NCBI GenBank assembly: GCA_015660645.1
Contig: DQKS01000100.1
Coordinates: 1-38,345 of the forward strand
Direction: 5' to 3'
Origin: Gammaproteobacteria bacterium
GTDB lineage: Bacteria > Pseudomonadota > Gammaproteobacteria > Magnimaribacterales > Magnimaribacteraceae
DNA length: 38,345 nucleotides
The notes under the pieces were generated by a model. It was given only the letters and a program-made list of their open reading frames with translations, was not told the origin of the DNA and ran no database searches. This document shows positions 8,741 to 18,980 of the stretch, in pieces (positions within the stretch are counted from its first letter, which is position 1; the number at the start of each line of letters is the position of its first letter). The position numbers were made by a program, and so were the translations under genes.

Positions 8741-11536
8741 TTAAGCATAGAGCCTAACCTCGCCCTCTCCTTCAATATTCTCAACACACCTTCCGCACAA
8801 AGAGGGATGTTTACCTATCTGACCAACTTCTTCCCGACTATGCCAACATCGTTCACATTTCTTCTCTTTTGTTTTTCGCACACCAACTCTTAGACCTTCT
8901 AACTCTGTTGCCTCCCCCTTTTCTTTAAAATCAAATACTCGAGCTTCCGAGGTTATGAACACAAATCTTAATTCATCAGAAAACTTAGATAAAACAGTTT
9001 TAATTTCAGGTGAACAAAATAAGTCTATTTCAGCATCTAAAGCTGAGCCGATGATTTCATTATTTCTTGAAGCTTCGAGCACTCTATTTACCTCAGACCT
9101 TATATTTAGAACCATGTTCCACTCCTCGTTTGTTATAGCCAGTTCCGCGGAAGAGTCACTCCATCCATTAAACCATTCAAGTAGATGTATAGAAGAAGAA
9201 TTAGGTTTATGTAACTGCCAAGCCTCTTCAGCCGTAAAGCTTAAAATAGGCGACACCCATCTAACTAAAGCTTCTAAGATAAAATATAGAGTGGTTTGAC
9301 ATGAACGTCTGGCATCTGAATTTTTTTTACTGGTATAGAGTCTATCTTTTAGGATATCTAAGTAGAAACCACCAAGTTCATTTGTGCAAAAATTATGTAT
9401 TTTTTTGAAAGCTTGGTGAAACTGATAATTATCATAATCCGAAATTATTTCATCTTGTAAGCTTTTTGTCTTTTCCAGCATCCACTTATCTAGCTGAGTC
9501 ATATTCTTTACTTCAATAGCATTCTTGTCATAATCAAAATCATTAATATTTCCTAGTAGAAATCTAATGGTGTTCCTTATTCTGCGATAAGAATCCGAAG
9601 ATCTATTAAGAATCTCATCAGATACCACCATTTCGTTTCTGTAATCTGTTGAGGCTATCCAAGACCTTAAGACATCTGCTCCCATTGAATCCCAAACTTT
9701 TTGTGGAGAAATAACATTACCAATAGATTTAGACATTTTCTTACCCTCAGCATCAACTACAAAACCATGAGTTAAAACCGATTTATATGGAGGAGTATTA
9801 TTCAAAGCAATACTAGTAAGGAGAGAAGATTGGAACCATCCACGGTGTTGATCGGAACCTTCTAAATAAAGATCAGCTGGAAATGACATCTCTTCATCAT
9901 ATAGAACGCAAGCGTGTGTAACTCCAGAATCAAACCATACATCTAAAGAATCGGTAATTTTATGGTATTGATCTGCATCACTGATTATGGTTGAACAATC
10001 CAAATCATGCCAAGCATCTATGCCATTTTGTTCTACCAGTGTAGCTACTTTTTTAATTATTTCTTTTGTATCTTGGTGTAACTCACCAGTTTCTTTATGA
10101 ACAAGAAAAGGAATCGGAACGCCCCAAGATCTCTGCCTTGATATGCACCAGTCAGGTCTATTTTCTAGCATACTGGCCATTCGGGATTTTCCCCATGAAG
10201 GTTCCCACTTAACTTTATCTATAGATTCTTGTGCTTTCTTAAGTAGATCTTTATTAGACATTCCAATAAACCACTGCGGAGTAGCCCGAAACATTAAAGG
10301 AGACTTATGCCTCCAACAATGAGGATAACTATGTTCATATTTAGCCTCAGCTAACAGAGTTTTATTTTCTCTTAACACACCAATTATCGTTTCATTGGAT
10401 TTGAATACAAACATGCCGGATACATGTTCTACATCATCCATAAACGTGCCATTGCTTTTAACTGGGCTTAAAACTTCTAAACCATTTTCTCTTGCAACAC
10501 TATAGTCTTCTAGACCATGTCCAGGAGCGGTATGAATAATTCCAGTTCCTGCTTCAGTAGTTACATGATCGCCCGTTAAGATTATAGAACCACGTTCTAA
10601 GTATGGGTGTTTGGCAATAAGCCCTTTTAAATCTTTACCAGTACAAATTCCTTTGGTTATATAGCTTGACACACCAAGTCTTTCTGTTGTTTGTCCAATT
10701 AATTCTTTGGCAATTACATAATTTGCTTTAGCTGAATTTATTTCGAGTTCAACTAAACAGTATTCAAAATCTTTATTAACTGTTAAAGCTAAATTACCAG
10801 GCAACGTCCAGGGTGTTGTGGTCCAACTAGCCACATAGGAATCCCCTTCTACTTTACTCTTAAAAATCTTATTAACTATTTCCGTTTCAATGGGAAAGGC
10901 AAAATCTATTGAATCTGAAACCTTATCCTTGTACTCAACTTCAGCTTCAGCTAATGCCGACGAACAATCCACGCACCAATGAACTGGTTTCTCACCTCTT
11001 TGTATAAACCCTTTATCAGCTATCGCTCCCAAAGATCTTATGATATTTGCTTCAAAAGCAAATTCCATGGTGACATAAGGCTTTTGCCAGTTACCAATAA
11101 TTCCTAGCCTTTTAAAATCTTTCTTCTGTATCTCAATTTGGCTAGTTGCATATTTCCTGCAGGCCTCTCTAAACTCCTCAGCACTTACTTTATGACCTAC
11201 TTTTCCAATTTTCTTTTCAACATTTAGTTCTATCGGCAGACCATGGCAATCCCAACCAGGCGTATAAGGAGCATCTTTGCCATTAAGAGTTTGCGACTTG
11301 ACGACAATATCCTTTAATACTTTATTAACTGAATGTCCTAAATGGATCTCTCCATTTGCATACGGAGGACCATCATGCAGAATAAACTTTTCGCGTCCTT
11401 TTCTGGCATCGCGAATTTGTTTATTTAAATCTATGCTTTCCCAATACTCAAGCATCTTAGGCTCACGATTAGGCAAATTAGCTTTCATAGCTAACTCTGT
11501 TTTAGGGAGATTTAAAGTGTCTTTATAGTCTGTCAT
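8741..11536 (-). CDS. ileS: Isoleucyl-tRNA synthetase
   Basis: 931 aa; PPYANGEIHLGHS (HIGH), GKKMSKSIGN (KMSKS), C-terminal zinc motif CERCWH...CGRC. Confidence 0.99.
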   Translation of the reverse strand: MTDYKDTLNLPKTELAMKANLPNREPKMLEYWESIDLNKQIRDARKGREKFILHDGPPYANGEIHLGHSVNKVLKDIVVKSQTLNGKDAPYTPGWDCHGLPIELNVEKKIGKVGHKVSAEEFREACRKYATSQIEIQKKDFKRLGIIGNWQKPYVTMEFAFEANIIRSLGAIADKGFIQRGEKPVHWCVDCSSALAEAEVEYKDKVSDSIDFAFPIETEIVNKIFKSKVEGDSYVASWTTTPWTLPGNLALTVNKDFEYCLVELEINSAKANYVIAKELIGQTTERLGVSSYITKGICTGKDLKGLIAKHPYLERGSIILTGDHVTTEAGTGIIHTAPGHGLEDYSVARENGLEVLSPVKSNGTFMDDVEHVSGMFVFKSNETIIGVLRENKTLLAEAKYEHSYPHCWRHKSPLMFRATPQWFIGMSNKDLLKKAQESIDKVKWEPSWGKSRMASMLENRPDWCISRQRSWGVPIPFLVHKETGELHQDTKEIIKKVATLVEQNGIDAWHDLDCSTIISDADQYHKITDSLDVWFDSGVTHACVLYDEEMSFPADLYLEGSDQHRGWFQSSLLTSIALNNTPPYKSVLTHGFVVDAEGKKMSKSIGNVISPQKVWDSMGADVLRSWIASTDYRNEMVVSDEILNRSSDSYRRIRNTIRFLLGNINDFDYDKNAIEVKNMTQLDKWMLEKTKSLQDEIISDYDNYQFHQAFKKIHNFCTNELGGFYLDILKDRLYTSKKNSDARRSCQTTLYFILEALVRWVSPILSFTAEEAWQLHKPNSSSIHLLEWFNGWSDSSAELAITNEEWNMVLNIRSEVNRVLEASRNNEIIGSALDAEIDLFCSPEIKTVLSKFSDELRFVFITSEARVFDFKEKGEATELEGLRVGVRKTKEKKCERCWHSREEVGQIGKHPSLCGRCVENIEGEGEVRLYA

Positions 11537-11553
11537 AGTCTATTTTTGGCACT

Positions 11554-12501
11554 TTAACCGAAATAAGCTTTAGCTGTTGAAATATCTTTAATAATTTGCT
11601 CTTTTAAAGATTCTAATCCATCAAATTTCTTTTCATCTCTTACTTTCTTACAGAATTCAACCTTTAGCCTTTTAGAATAAATATTCTCTGAAAAGTTTAA
11701 AAGATGTACTTCTAAAACTGGATGATTGCCACCCACAGTAGGTCTAATCCCCATATTAGCAATACCTCCGTAGTCCTTGCCTTCAAGAGTTACTTTTACA
11801 ATGTAAACACCTGCGAAAGGTAGTTTATTTTTTGGAAGCCATAAGTTTGCTGTTGGAATACCTAATTTAACTCCTAGTTGTTGTCCATAGACAACCTTAC
11901 CAGTATAACTATAAGGTCTTCCGAGGAGTCTCTCTGCTTCTTTAAAATTATTATTTGAAAGAGCTTCTCTAATCCTAGAACTACTAACTCTAAGTCCATC
12001 TATTAAGAAGGTTTCTGTATTATCTACAGCAATATTATTATTAATACCCCATTCTTTTAGAAGTTCGAAATCACCTTCTCGGTTTGCTCCAAATCTAAAA
12101 TCATCTCCTATTACTAATTTCTTTATTCCCAATTGAAGAAGGATTTGATTCATAAAAATCTCTGGTGTCATTAATCTTAACTGAGAATTAAATTTTAGAA
12201 AAAAGGCGTAATCTACTCCTAGCTCACTTAATTTTAAGAATTTCTCGGACCACGGAGATATTCTAGGCGGTTTTAATGAATCCTTTTCTAAAACTTCTGC
12301 AAAGAATTCTTTTGCATGAGGTTCAGTAAAGATAACCATCTTAGACCAGTTGTTTTCTAAAGCCTCTTTTTCCATTTTCTTAAGAATTTCTTGATGACCT
12401 AAATGTAACCCATCAAAATTTCCTATAGTAGCGATTGAAGATACACCTGGATTACGAGCTCTAAATAAACTTATATTTTTTCTTCCTCTAATCAAATACA
12501 T
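11554..12501 (-). CDS. ribF: Bifunctional riboflavin kinase/FAD synthetase
   Basis: 315 aa; TIGNFDGLHLGHQEIL, IGDDFRFG, SSSRIREAL, GRPYSYTGKVVYGQQLGVKLGIPTANL; upstream of ileS. Confidence 0.97.
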   Translation of the reverse strand: MYLIRGRKNISLFRARNPGVSSIATIGNFDGLHLGHQEILKKMEKEALENNWSKMVIFTEPHAKEFFAEVLEKDSLKPPRISPWSEKFLKLSELGVDYAFFLKFNSQLRLMTPEIFMNQILLQLGIKKLVIGDDFRFGANREGDFELLKEWGINNNIAVDNTETFLIDGLRVSSSRIREALSNNNFKEAERLLGRPYSYTGKVVYGQQLGVKLGIPTANLWLPKNKLPFAGVYIVKVTLEGKDYGGIANMGIRPTVGGNHPVLEVHLLNFSENIYSKRLKVEFCKKVRDEKKFDGLESLKEQIIKDISTAKAYFG

Positions 12502-12503
12502 AA

Positions 12504-14078
12504 TTAATTTCTTAAATCTTTAGCCCGTATACCCGAAACCCAGAGAGCAAGAAAATAAGCTGTAATACCAGACACCAAGATAAGCATTAGCCTTGAGAAG
12601 CGCTCAATTTCATCATAGTTTCTCCATACTTCTACCTCACTATTAATAAAACTAACGGTTAAATACAACATTAAGGAAGCAAAAATTAATCTTATTAAGA
12701 ATAAAAACCAACCTTTTTCAAAGTTATATATTCTTTCTCTTCTTAAGAGATATAGCAAAGAAAATATAGTAAAGAAAGCTGATATAGAACTAGCAAGTGC
12801 TAATCCAACATGATTAAAACCTAAATGAAAACCTAGTAACCAAGCAAGAAATGCATTTAAGACCATTGAAAATAAAGCTACATAAACAGGTTTTTTTGGT
12901 TGTTGCCTAGCAAAAAACCCTGGTATCAGTACCTTAATCAACATAAAAGCTAGTAAACCGAGGGAAAGAGCTACAAGGCTTAATGAAGCATTTTTTGAGT
13001 CAATTGCCATGAATTCCCCTCTCTCAAAGAGGGTAATTATTATAGGCTCAGACAGCATAATTAAACCAATTACTGCCGGTAAACCTACTAGGAGTATTAG
13101 CCTAATAGACCAATCCAAAGTTTTTGAAAAATCTTCCTTACTTCCAAGACTATGTAAAGACGATAATTTTGGAAGAATAACAGTCCCAATGGCTATAGCA
13201 AATATTCCAAGTGGTAGTTGCATTAAACGATCAGATACATAAAGCCAACTTGGACTTCCTGTGGGAAGAAGAGAAGCTAATATAGTATCAACAAGCATGT
13301 TGAGCTGACTAACACCTCCTGCAATGATCCCAGGAACCATTAAAAACATAACCCTTTTAACTCCTGGATGCTGAAGATTTAAATGAAATCTTGGTAAGAG
13401 GCCTAATTTTATTAAAGGCTTGATCTGTATTAAAACTTGGATACATCCCGCAGTAAAAACACCCCAAGCTATCGCATATATAGGAACCTCTTGAGAAGGT
13501 GCAATCCAAATTGCTACCACTACTAAAGTAAGGTTATAAAATAGAGGAGTTAGAGCAGGCAAAGAAAACCTTTCATAAGTATTCATTATGGAACCAGACA
13601 AAGCCACCAACGATACGAAAAATAAATAAGGAAAAGTGATTTGCAGTATGTCTATAGCTAAAGTTTTCTTTAGCGGTTCTAAGTAAAAACCAGGAGCAAA
13701 AACCATAACAAATATGGGCGCTGCTAAGAAAGCAATTGTAGTAACTAGCAATAAAACAACACTTAAAGAAGCAAAGGTATGATTTATTAGATCTTTTACC
13801 TCTTTTTCTGATTTATTTTGTTTGTACTCGGAAAGAATAGGAACGAAAGCCTGATTAAAAGCACCTTCGGCAAATAATCTTCTGAAGACACTGGGTATCT
13901 TCATGATAACTACAAATGCATCTAGAGCTACTCCTGCTCCCAAGAGGCCTGTAAGGACGACATCCCTTACCAGCCCTAAAATTCTTGAAACAAAAGTCCA
14001 AAAACTAACTAAACCGCTGCTTGCTAGTAGTTTAATAGATTTTTTAGGTAGATTGTTCTTGTTACTGTTTGAATTCAG
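12504..14078 (-). CDS. murJ: Lipid II flippase MurJ (probable CTG start at 14078; ORF track starts at internal TTG 13943)
   Basis: Open frame upstream of 13943 encodes the MurJ N-terminus: (L)[79 protein letters not shown]; no ATG/GTG/TTG between the in-frame stop (14082-14084) and 13943. Confidence 0.9.
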   Translation of the reverse strand: MNSNSNKNNLPKKSIKLLASSGLVSFWTFVSRILGLVRDVVLTGLLGAGVALDAFVVIMKIPSVFRRLFAEGAFNQAFVPILSEYKQNKSEKEVKDLINHTFASLSVVLLLVTTIAFLAAPIFVMVFAPGFYLEPLKKTLAIDILQITFPYLFFVSLVALSGSIMNTYERFSLPALTPLFYNLTLVVVAIWIAPSQEVPIYAIAWGVFTAGCIQVLIQIKPLIKLGLLPRFHLNLQHPGVKRVMFLMVPGIIAGGVSQLNMLVDTILASLLPTGSPSWLYVSDRLMQLPLGIFAIAIGTVILPKLSSLHSLGSKEDFSKTLDWSIRLILLVGLPAVIGLIMLSEPIIITLFERGEFMAIDSKNASLSLVALSLGLLAFMLIKVLIPGFFARQQPKKPVYVALFSMVLNAFLAWLLGFHLGFNHVGLALASSISAFFTIFSLLYLLRRERIYNFEKGWFLFLIRLIFASLMLYLTVSFINSEVEVWRNYDEIERFSRLMLILVSGITAYFLALWVSGIRAKDLRN

Positions 14079-14491
14079 TCTTCAGCCTCTTCATTATCAT
14101 CAGATGGTATTAAATCTAAAGATACTGAATTTATACAGTATCTAAGTCCAGTAGGCTGAGGTCCGTCTGGAAATACATGACCTAAATGAGCTTCACATTC
14201 ACTGCAATGCACTTCTGTTCTTAACATTCCAGCCGAGGAATCCTCCTCAGTATCAACACTTGAATCTGAGGAAGGCTCCCAAAAACTTGGCCAACCAGAT
14301 CCTGAATCATATTTAGTATCAGAACTAAAAAGTTCACTATTGCAAACAACACAATGATATTTACCGGAAGTTTTTACCCCATCGTATTGACCTGAAAAAG
14401 CGGGCTCTGTACCTTTATTTTGCGTTACGTAATACTCTTCTGGTGTTAATTGTTCTTTCAGTTCTTCTGACTTATCTTTTTCTTCAATCAT
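14075..14491 (-). CDS. msrB: Peptide-methionine (R)-S-oxide reductase MsrB
   Basis: 138 aa; [59 protein letters not shown]. Confidence 0.97.
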   Translation of the reverse strand: MIEEKDKSEELKEQLTPEEYYVTQNKGTEPAFSGQYDGVKTSGKYHCVVCNSELFSSDTKYDSGSGWPSFWEPSSDSSVDTEEDSSAGMLRTEVHCSECEAHLGHVFPDGPQPTGLRYCINSVSLDLIPSDDNEEAED

Positions 14492-14494
14492 TAT

Positions 14495-15421
14495 TTATCT
14501 ACCTGTTGCTTTTCTTAAAACCGACCTATAAGAACTTTCTATACACATCTTATCAGCATAGCCTTCATCTAAAAGCATCTTGTGTGCTTTAGGAAGATTG
14601 TACCAAGGGCATCGAATAAAAAGATGGTGTTCCAAATGATAATTGACATTAAGAGGTACCATAAAATATTTCATTAACAGAGATGCTTTGGTAGTTCTGG
14701 TGTTATTAAAGTCATTATCGCCAGGCGTCACTGCGTGCTCTGCAATATTTCTTATTCTTATAATTAAACTGTAATAAGTAAGTGAGGGAAGCCACCAAAG
14801 TAAGAAGAACAAAGACCAATGGGCTAATAACGAAAGAAGAAGAAAAATAATTAAATTAGATATAAAAAAACCATGAATTTTATGCCAAATCTTAGTTAAA
14901 CCTTCTCTGTAGTTATCTGATTTAGTTTTAAATATGGAAGCTAAAGTATTACCGTATCGCCTCAAACCAGTAATACCCAATAAATCTCTTAGCACTTTCC
15001 GAGCAAAACTTAACTTCGTAATTGGAAAAGGAGCACTCAAAGATAAATCTGGATCTTGCTCCGTTTCAGTAAACCTATGATGCGTAAGGTGATAAGGTCT
15101 ATAAACTCTATTATCTTGAAAAATAGGATATGCACATAACCATTGACTGGCCCAATCGTTTATTTTTTGATTTGAAAAAAGTAAATTATGAGCTCCTTCA
15201 TGAACTAAAACAGCGAGCGCAAACTGCCTACTGCCAATAATAATCAGAGCCATTAGAAAAGTTGCCCAGTGTGGAAATATATAAAAAAGGGCTATCGCTA
15301 TAACAATTTGCGACCAATTAGAAACAATTGAAACTACATTCTTCCAATCTTTCTTTTCCTTTAATGCAACTATCTGTTCCCTGCTAAGGATCTCAGAAGG
15401 CTTCATATTTACGTACGCCAT
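14495..15421 (-). CDS. Membrane fatty acid desaturase family protein
   Basis: 308 aa; histidine boxes HEGAHN, HLTHHRFT, HLEHHLF; hydrophobic segments. Confidence 0.88.
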   Translation of the reverse strand: MAYVNMKPSEILSREQIVALKEKKDWKNVVSIVSNWSQIVIAIALFYIFPHWATFLMALIIIGSRQFALAVLVHEGAHNLLFSNQKINDWASQWLCAYPIFQDNRVYRPYHLTHHRFTETEQDPDLSLSAPFPITKLSFARKVLRDLLGITGLRRYGNTLASIFKTKSDNYREGLTKIWHKIHGFFISNLIIFLLLSLLAHWSLFFLLWWLPSLTYYSLIIRIRNIAEHAVTPGDNDFNNTRTTKASLLMKYFMVPLNVNYHLEHHLFIRCPWYNLPKAHKMLLDEGYADKMCIESSYRSVLRKATGR

Positions 15422-15464
15422 TAAAAGATTATATCTGAGAGATCCAAATGTTTAAAATTTGAAC

Positions 15465-15498
15465 AAAAAAAAACGGCCCGTTTTAGGCCGTCTTTTTT
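15465..15498 (-). terminator. Intrinsic terminator downstream of the acyltransferase gene (possibly bidirectional)
   Basis: Inverted repeat ACGGCC (15473-15478)/GGCCGT (15486-15491) flanked by A9 and T7 tracts. Confidence 0.85.
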
Positions 15499-15548
15499 TA
15501 GTTGTTTTATTCAGCAAGAACTTTTTTAAAGAAAAAGAGGTAATTTTT

Positions 15549-16196
15549 TCATTGCATTTTTGTAGGCAATAGAATGCTTCTTAGCCAGCCAAAGATCGAA
15601 TTATTTGCCAAATCAATTCTGTCAAGATGATCGTACAAGTCTTCCAATGCTTGAGGGTCCTTAAATAAATCAATCCTAGTAAAAGCTTCTTCATCCTTAT
15701 CAAGTTCTTTAATTACCTTTGCTGGATTACCTCCGACAATGACATTTTCTGGTACATCTTTTACAACAACTGCTCCTGCTGCAACAATACTATTCTCACC
15801 AATGGTTACGCCCTTACCAACTACTGCTCGATCACCTACCCAGACATTATCTTTCAATTCAATTGGTTTTGTTGTGCCTACGGGTGCTGCTCTATTGTAA
15901 ATACCATGCCAATCCGCATCAGAAACATAAGCACTATTAGCAAACATACAACCATCGCCAATAGTAATCTTTGAAGCGGCAGCAATTCTGACTCCTGGAG
16001 TTAATAAACAATAATCCCCGATCTCAATAACGCCATCAAATTCGCCTAGATTCCATGTAGTTAGGTGAATATTATTATCAGAAGAAGCTACAAGAGTTGA
16101 GCATTTACCCACATTAACTCTTGTCCCAAAGATATCTATGTACCTTGCCCCCATAACCGTAGGCCTTTCACCTAAGTTCTCAAACTGCGGAGCCAC
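15549..16196 (-). CDS. Left-handed beta-helix (hexapeptide repeat) acyltransferase; true N-terminus probably further upstream
   Basis: 215 aa; IEIGDYCLLTPGVRIAAASKITIGDGCMFANSAYVSDADWH, DNVWVGDRAVVGKGVTIGENSIVAAGAVVVKDVPENVIVGGNPAKVI. Confidence 0.88.
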   Translation of the reverse strand: MAPQFENLGERPTVMGARYIDIFGTRVNVGKCSTLVASSDNNIHLTTWNLGEFDGVIEIGDYCLLTPGVRIAAASKITIGDGCMFANSAYVSDADWHGIYNRAAPVGTTKPIELKDNVWVGDRAVVGKGVTIGENSIVAAGAVVVKDVPENVIVGGNPAKVIKELDKDEEAFTRIDLFKDPQALEDLYDHLDRIDLANNSIFGWLRSILLPTKMQ

Positions 16197-16300
16197 ATAA
16201 AGATCTACATAGAGCCTTACTAGTCTAGCAGTTAATTTTTTTAGCCAATAAGGTCTGTTGTCTCTTCTGATAATTTCTCTCGTTTAGTTATAAGTTGACA

Positions 16301-16309
16301 TGATAAGAT
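16301..16309 (+). promoter_or_regulatory. Putative extended -10 promoter (TGATAAGAT) for the MATE gene
   Basis: TGnTAAGAT followed by ACGCGCC discriminator, just upstream of ATG at 16321; no convincing -35. Confidence 0.35.
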
Positions 16310-16320
16310 ACGCGCCCTCA

Positions 16321-17709
16321 ATGGAACAGCCAATAACCAAAGAAAATATTTCTTCTTACAGAAGAGCGACCAAGGAAGGGTCTCTGTTCTTTAAACTAGC
16401 TGGACCAATGTTCCTGACGCAACTGGCTCTACAACTCATTCAAGTTAATTCAGTTATACAAACCGGAAATTATTCTACCGATGTTCAGGCAGGAATCATG
16501 TTAGCAGGAAACCTTTGGTTTCCGGTCATGGTTGGAATTGGAGGCGTACTATTTTTTATTACCCCTATGGTAGCTCAACTCTTTGGGGCTAAGAAAATCG
16601 AAGAAATTGGACCACTTGTAAGACAGGGTATTTGGCTTTCATTACCTATAATCTTCATAGGAATGCTAGTTCTGTCTCAAGCTCATTTGATTTTAACTTT
16701 AGCCAAAGTAGACCCTGAAATTATTAAATATTCTAAAGAATATCTAAGCCTTTTTGTATTCGCGTTACCAGCTATATTATTAAGCCAACCCCTTAGATCT
16801 CTTTGTGAAGGAATAACTAGACCCCTTCCAATTACTTTCCTAAATGTGTTGACGCTAGTAATAGCAATAATTGGAAACTATACTTTTATTTACGGAAATT
16901 TTGGATTTCCTGAGATGGGTGCTAAAGGAGCTGGCTTGTCTGCAGTTATTGGAACATGGACATCATTTACTCTCTTAATTTTATACCTTAAATTTAATAA
17001 AGCTTTTGAACCTACAAAATTATTCTCTAATTTTGACCTTCCTAATTTGAATACTCTAAAGGAAATACTAAAAGGAGGTCTTCCAGTTGGTTTTGGAAAC
17101 TTCATAGAACTAAGTATGTTTAGTGGAGCAGGCATTATACTCGGTAGATTTGGTAGTGAAGTTATTGCAGCAAATGGTATTGCACTAACAATCGGTGGTT
17201 TATTTTTTATGGTTCCTATGTCTATTGCTAACGCGGCCGCTGTTAGGGTAGGAAATAATGTGGGTGCCAATAATATGTCAGGAGCTAAATACAGCTCTTA
17301 TTTTTCACTACGCGCAGCTACTTTTTGTGCCTTATTTATGAGTTTGATGATTATTCTTAATGCTGAGTCCATGGCCAGCCTATTAAACAATAACCCTAAA
17401 GTTATTTCTTTGGCTGTGACTCTTTTATCTTTTGCTGCATTCTTCCAAGTTGCTGATGGATTAGCCATGGGCGCTATAGGTGCCTTAAGAGGCTATAAAG
17501 ACACACTTGGTCCAATGAAGATTTTAGCTCTATCTTATTGGGGTATTGGATTGCCTGTAGGAGTAGTGCTTTCTATTACTAGCATAATTACCCAACCAAT
17601 GGGTGCGGTGGGAATGTGGGTTGGTATATGCTGCGGCTTATGTGTTGCAGCTATATTAATGGTGCGTAGAGTTAGAAAAATAACTAACCATTTTATTTAT
17701 GATCAATAA
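16321..17709 (+). CDS. MATE (NorM-type) multidrug/toxin efflux protein
   Basis: MEQPITKENISSYRRATKEGSLFFKLAGPMFLTQLALQ...; 12 hydrophobic segments. The ORF track begins at 16300, but that ATG lies at the putative -10. Confidence 0.9.
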   Translation: MEQPITKENISSYRRATKEGSLFFKLAGPMFLTQLALQLIQVNSVIQTGNYSTDVQAGIMLAGNLWFPVMVGIGGVLFFITPMVAQLFGAKKIEEIGPLVRQGIWLSLPIIFIGMLVLSQAHLILTLAKVDPEIIKYSKEYLSLFVFALPAILLSQPLRSLCEGITRPLPITFLNVLTLVIAIIGNYTFIYGNFGFPEMGAKGAGLSAVIGTWTSFTLLILYLKFNKAFEPTKLFSNFDLPNLNTLKEILKGGLPVGFGNFIELSMFSGAGIILGRFGSEVIAANGIALTIGGLFFMVPMSIANAAAVRVGNNVGANNMSGAKYSSYFSLRAATFCALFMSLMIILNAESMASLLNNNPKVISLAVTLLSFAAFFQVADGLAMGAIGALRGYKDTLGPMKILALSYWGIGLPVGVVLSITSIITQPMGAVGMWVGICCGLCVAAILMVRRVRKITNHFIYDQ

Positions 17710-17953
17710 ATTAGATGCTAAAGGCTTAATTTGTCCTGAACCAATTATGCTACTTCATAAAGCTATTAGAGAAGCTAAGCATGGTGATATAATTGAGATA
17801 CTAGCCACTGATCCAAGTACTGAAAAGGACATAGAAAAATTTTGTAAATTTTTAGGGCATAAACTCTTGCAAAAGCAGATAGGTAAAAAGGAGTTTTATT
17901 ATCTTGTTGAGAAACAGGATAAGAATATAATTAAGAACAACAAGGAGAGATAA
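17699..17953 (+). CDS. TusA/SirA-family sulfurtransferase-like protein
   Basis: 84 aa; LDAKGLICPEPIMLLHKAIRE with CPEP motif; overlaps the end of the MATE ORF by 11 nt. Confidence 0.88.
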   Translation: MINKLDAKGLICPEPIMLLHKAIREAKHGDIIEILATDPSTEKDIEKFCKFLGHKLLQKQIGKKEFYYLVEKQDKNIIKNNKER

Positions 17954-18979
17954 ATGACCACTTATATTAATCAACAATGGCTTTTAGATAAACGACCTTC
18001 CGGCATGCCCGATGATGAATGTTGGAAATGGAATGAGGTTGAAGTTCCTGAATTAAAAGAAGGAGAGCTGCTAATAAAAGTTCTTTATCTTTCAATAGAT
18101 CCTTATATGAGAGGCAGAATGAATGATGGAGAATCCTATGCCGCTCCTGCTGCGCTTGGTGAGCCTATGACAGGAGAAAGTATTGGTGTAGTAGTGGAAA
18201 GTAAGTCGGATAAATATATTAAAGGTGATTACCTTTGTGCTCATCAGGGGTGGCAAAGTTATATAGTAGCAAATGAGAAAGACCCTCAACTATTTAAAGC
18301 AGATCCTAGCATTGTCCCATTATCTACCTACCTTGGGACTGTAGGTATGCCAGGAAGAACAGCTTATTTCGGACTCTTAAGAGTGGGATTACCTAAATCA
18401 GGAGAAACTATAGTAGTCTCAGCAGCATCTGGAGCGGTAGGAACCGTTGTAGGTCAAATGGGTAAAATATTAGGGTGTAGAGTAGTTGGCGTTGCTGGAG
18501 GCGAAGTTAAGTGCTCCTACGCTAAAGATGAGCTTGGTTTTGATGATTGTGTTGATTACAAGGCAGGCAACCTTGAAGAAGATCTCAAAACTGCTTGTCC
18601 AGATGGCATAGATATCTATTTTGAAAATGTTGGCGGAGCAGTTAGCAGAGCAGTTGCAAAACTTCTAAATCCTGGTTCTAGAGTCCCTATTTGTGGCTTT
18701 ATTTCAGCTTATAATTCTGAAGATATGAGCAAAGAAGAGACACCTTTTCATGTTTTCGGTGCACTTGATCCGGCTCCTGAACATAGATTTTTTGTTGTTA
18801 CTGAGTGGTTTAAAGAATACAGAGCTGCAACAGAAGAGTTATGTAAATGGATAAAGGATGGCAAGATCAAATACCGAGAAACAATAACGGAAGGTTTAGA
18901 AAATGCCCCACAAGGCTTAAGGGACGTGCTAAGTGGAAAAAACTTTGGAAAACAAGTTATTAAAGTAGCCGAAGAATAA
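17954..18979 (+). CDS. NADP-dependent oxidoreductase, MDR/curcumin reductase (CurA)-like
   Basis: 341 aa; LSIDPYMRGRMND, VVSAASGAVGTVVGQMGKILGCRVVGVAGG, IDIYFENVGG, RVPICGFISAYN. Confidence 0.9.
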   Translation: MTTYINQQWLLDKRPSGMPDDECWKWNEVEVPELKEGELLIKVLYLSIDPYMRGRMNDGESYAAPAALGEPMTGESIGVVVESKSDKYIKGDYLCAHQGWQSYIVANEKDPQLFKADPSIVPLSTYLGTVGMPGRTAYFGLLRVGLPKSGETIVVSAASGAVGTVVGQMGKILGCRVVGVAGGEVKCSYAKDELGFDDCVDYKAGNLEEDLKTACPDGIDIYFENVGGAVSRAVAKLLNPGSRVPICGFISAYNSEDMSKEETPFHVFGALDPAPEHRFFVVTEWFKEYRAATEELCKWIKDGKIKYRETITEGLENAPQGLRDVLSGKNFGKQVIKVAEE

Positions 18980-18980
18980 T

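Noticed and set aside
13903-14145. Plus-strand ORF over the murJ 5' end and msrB 3' end
   Set aside because: Shadow ORF; the minus-strand frame encodes the MurJ N-terminal helix and the MsrB C-terminus.
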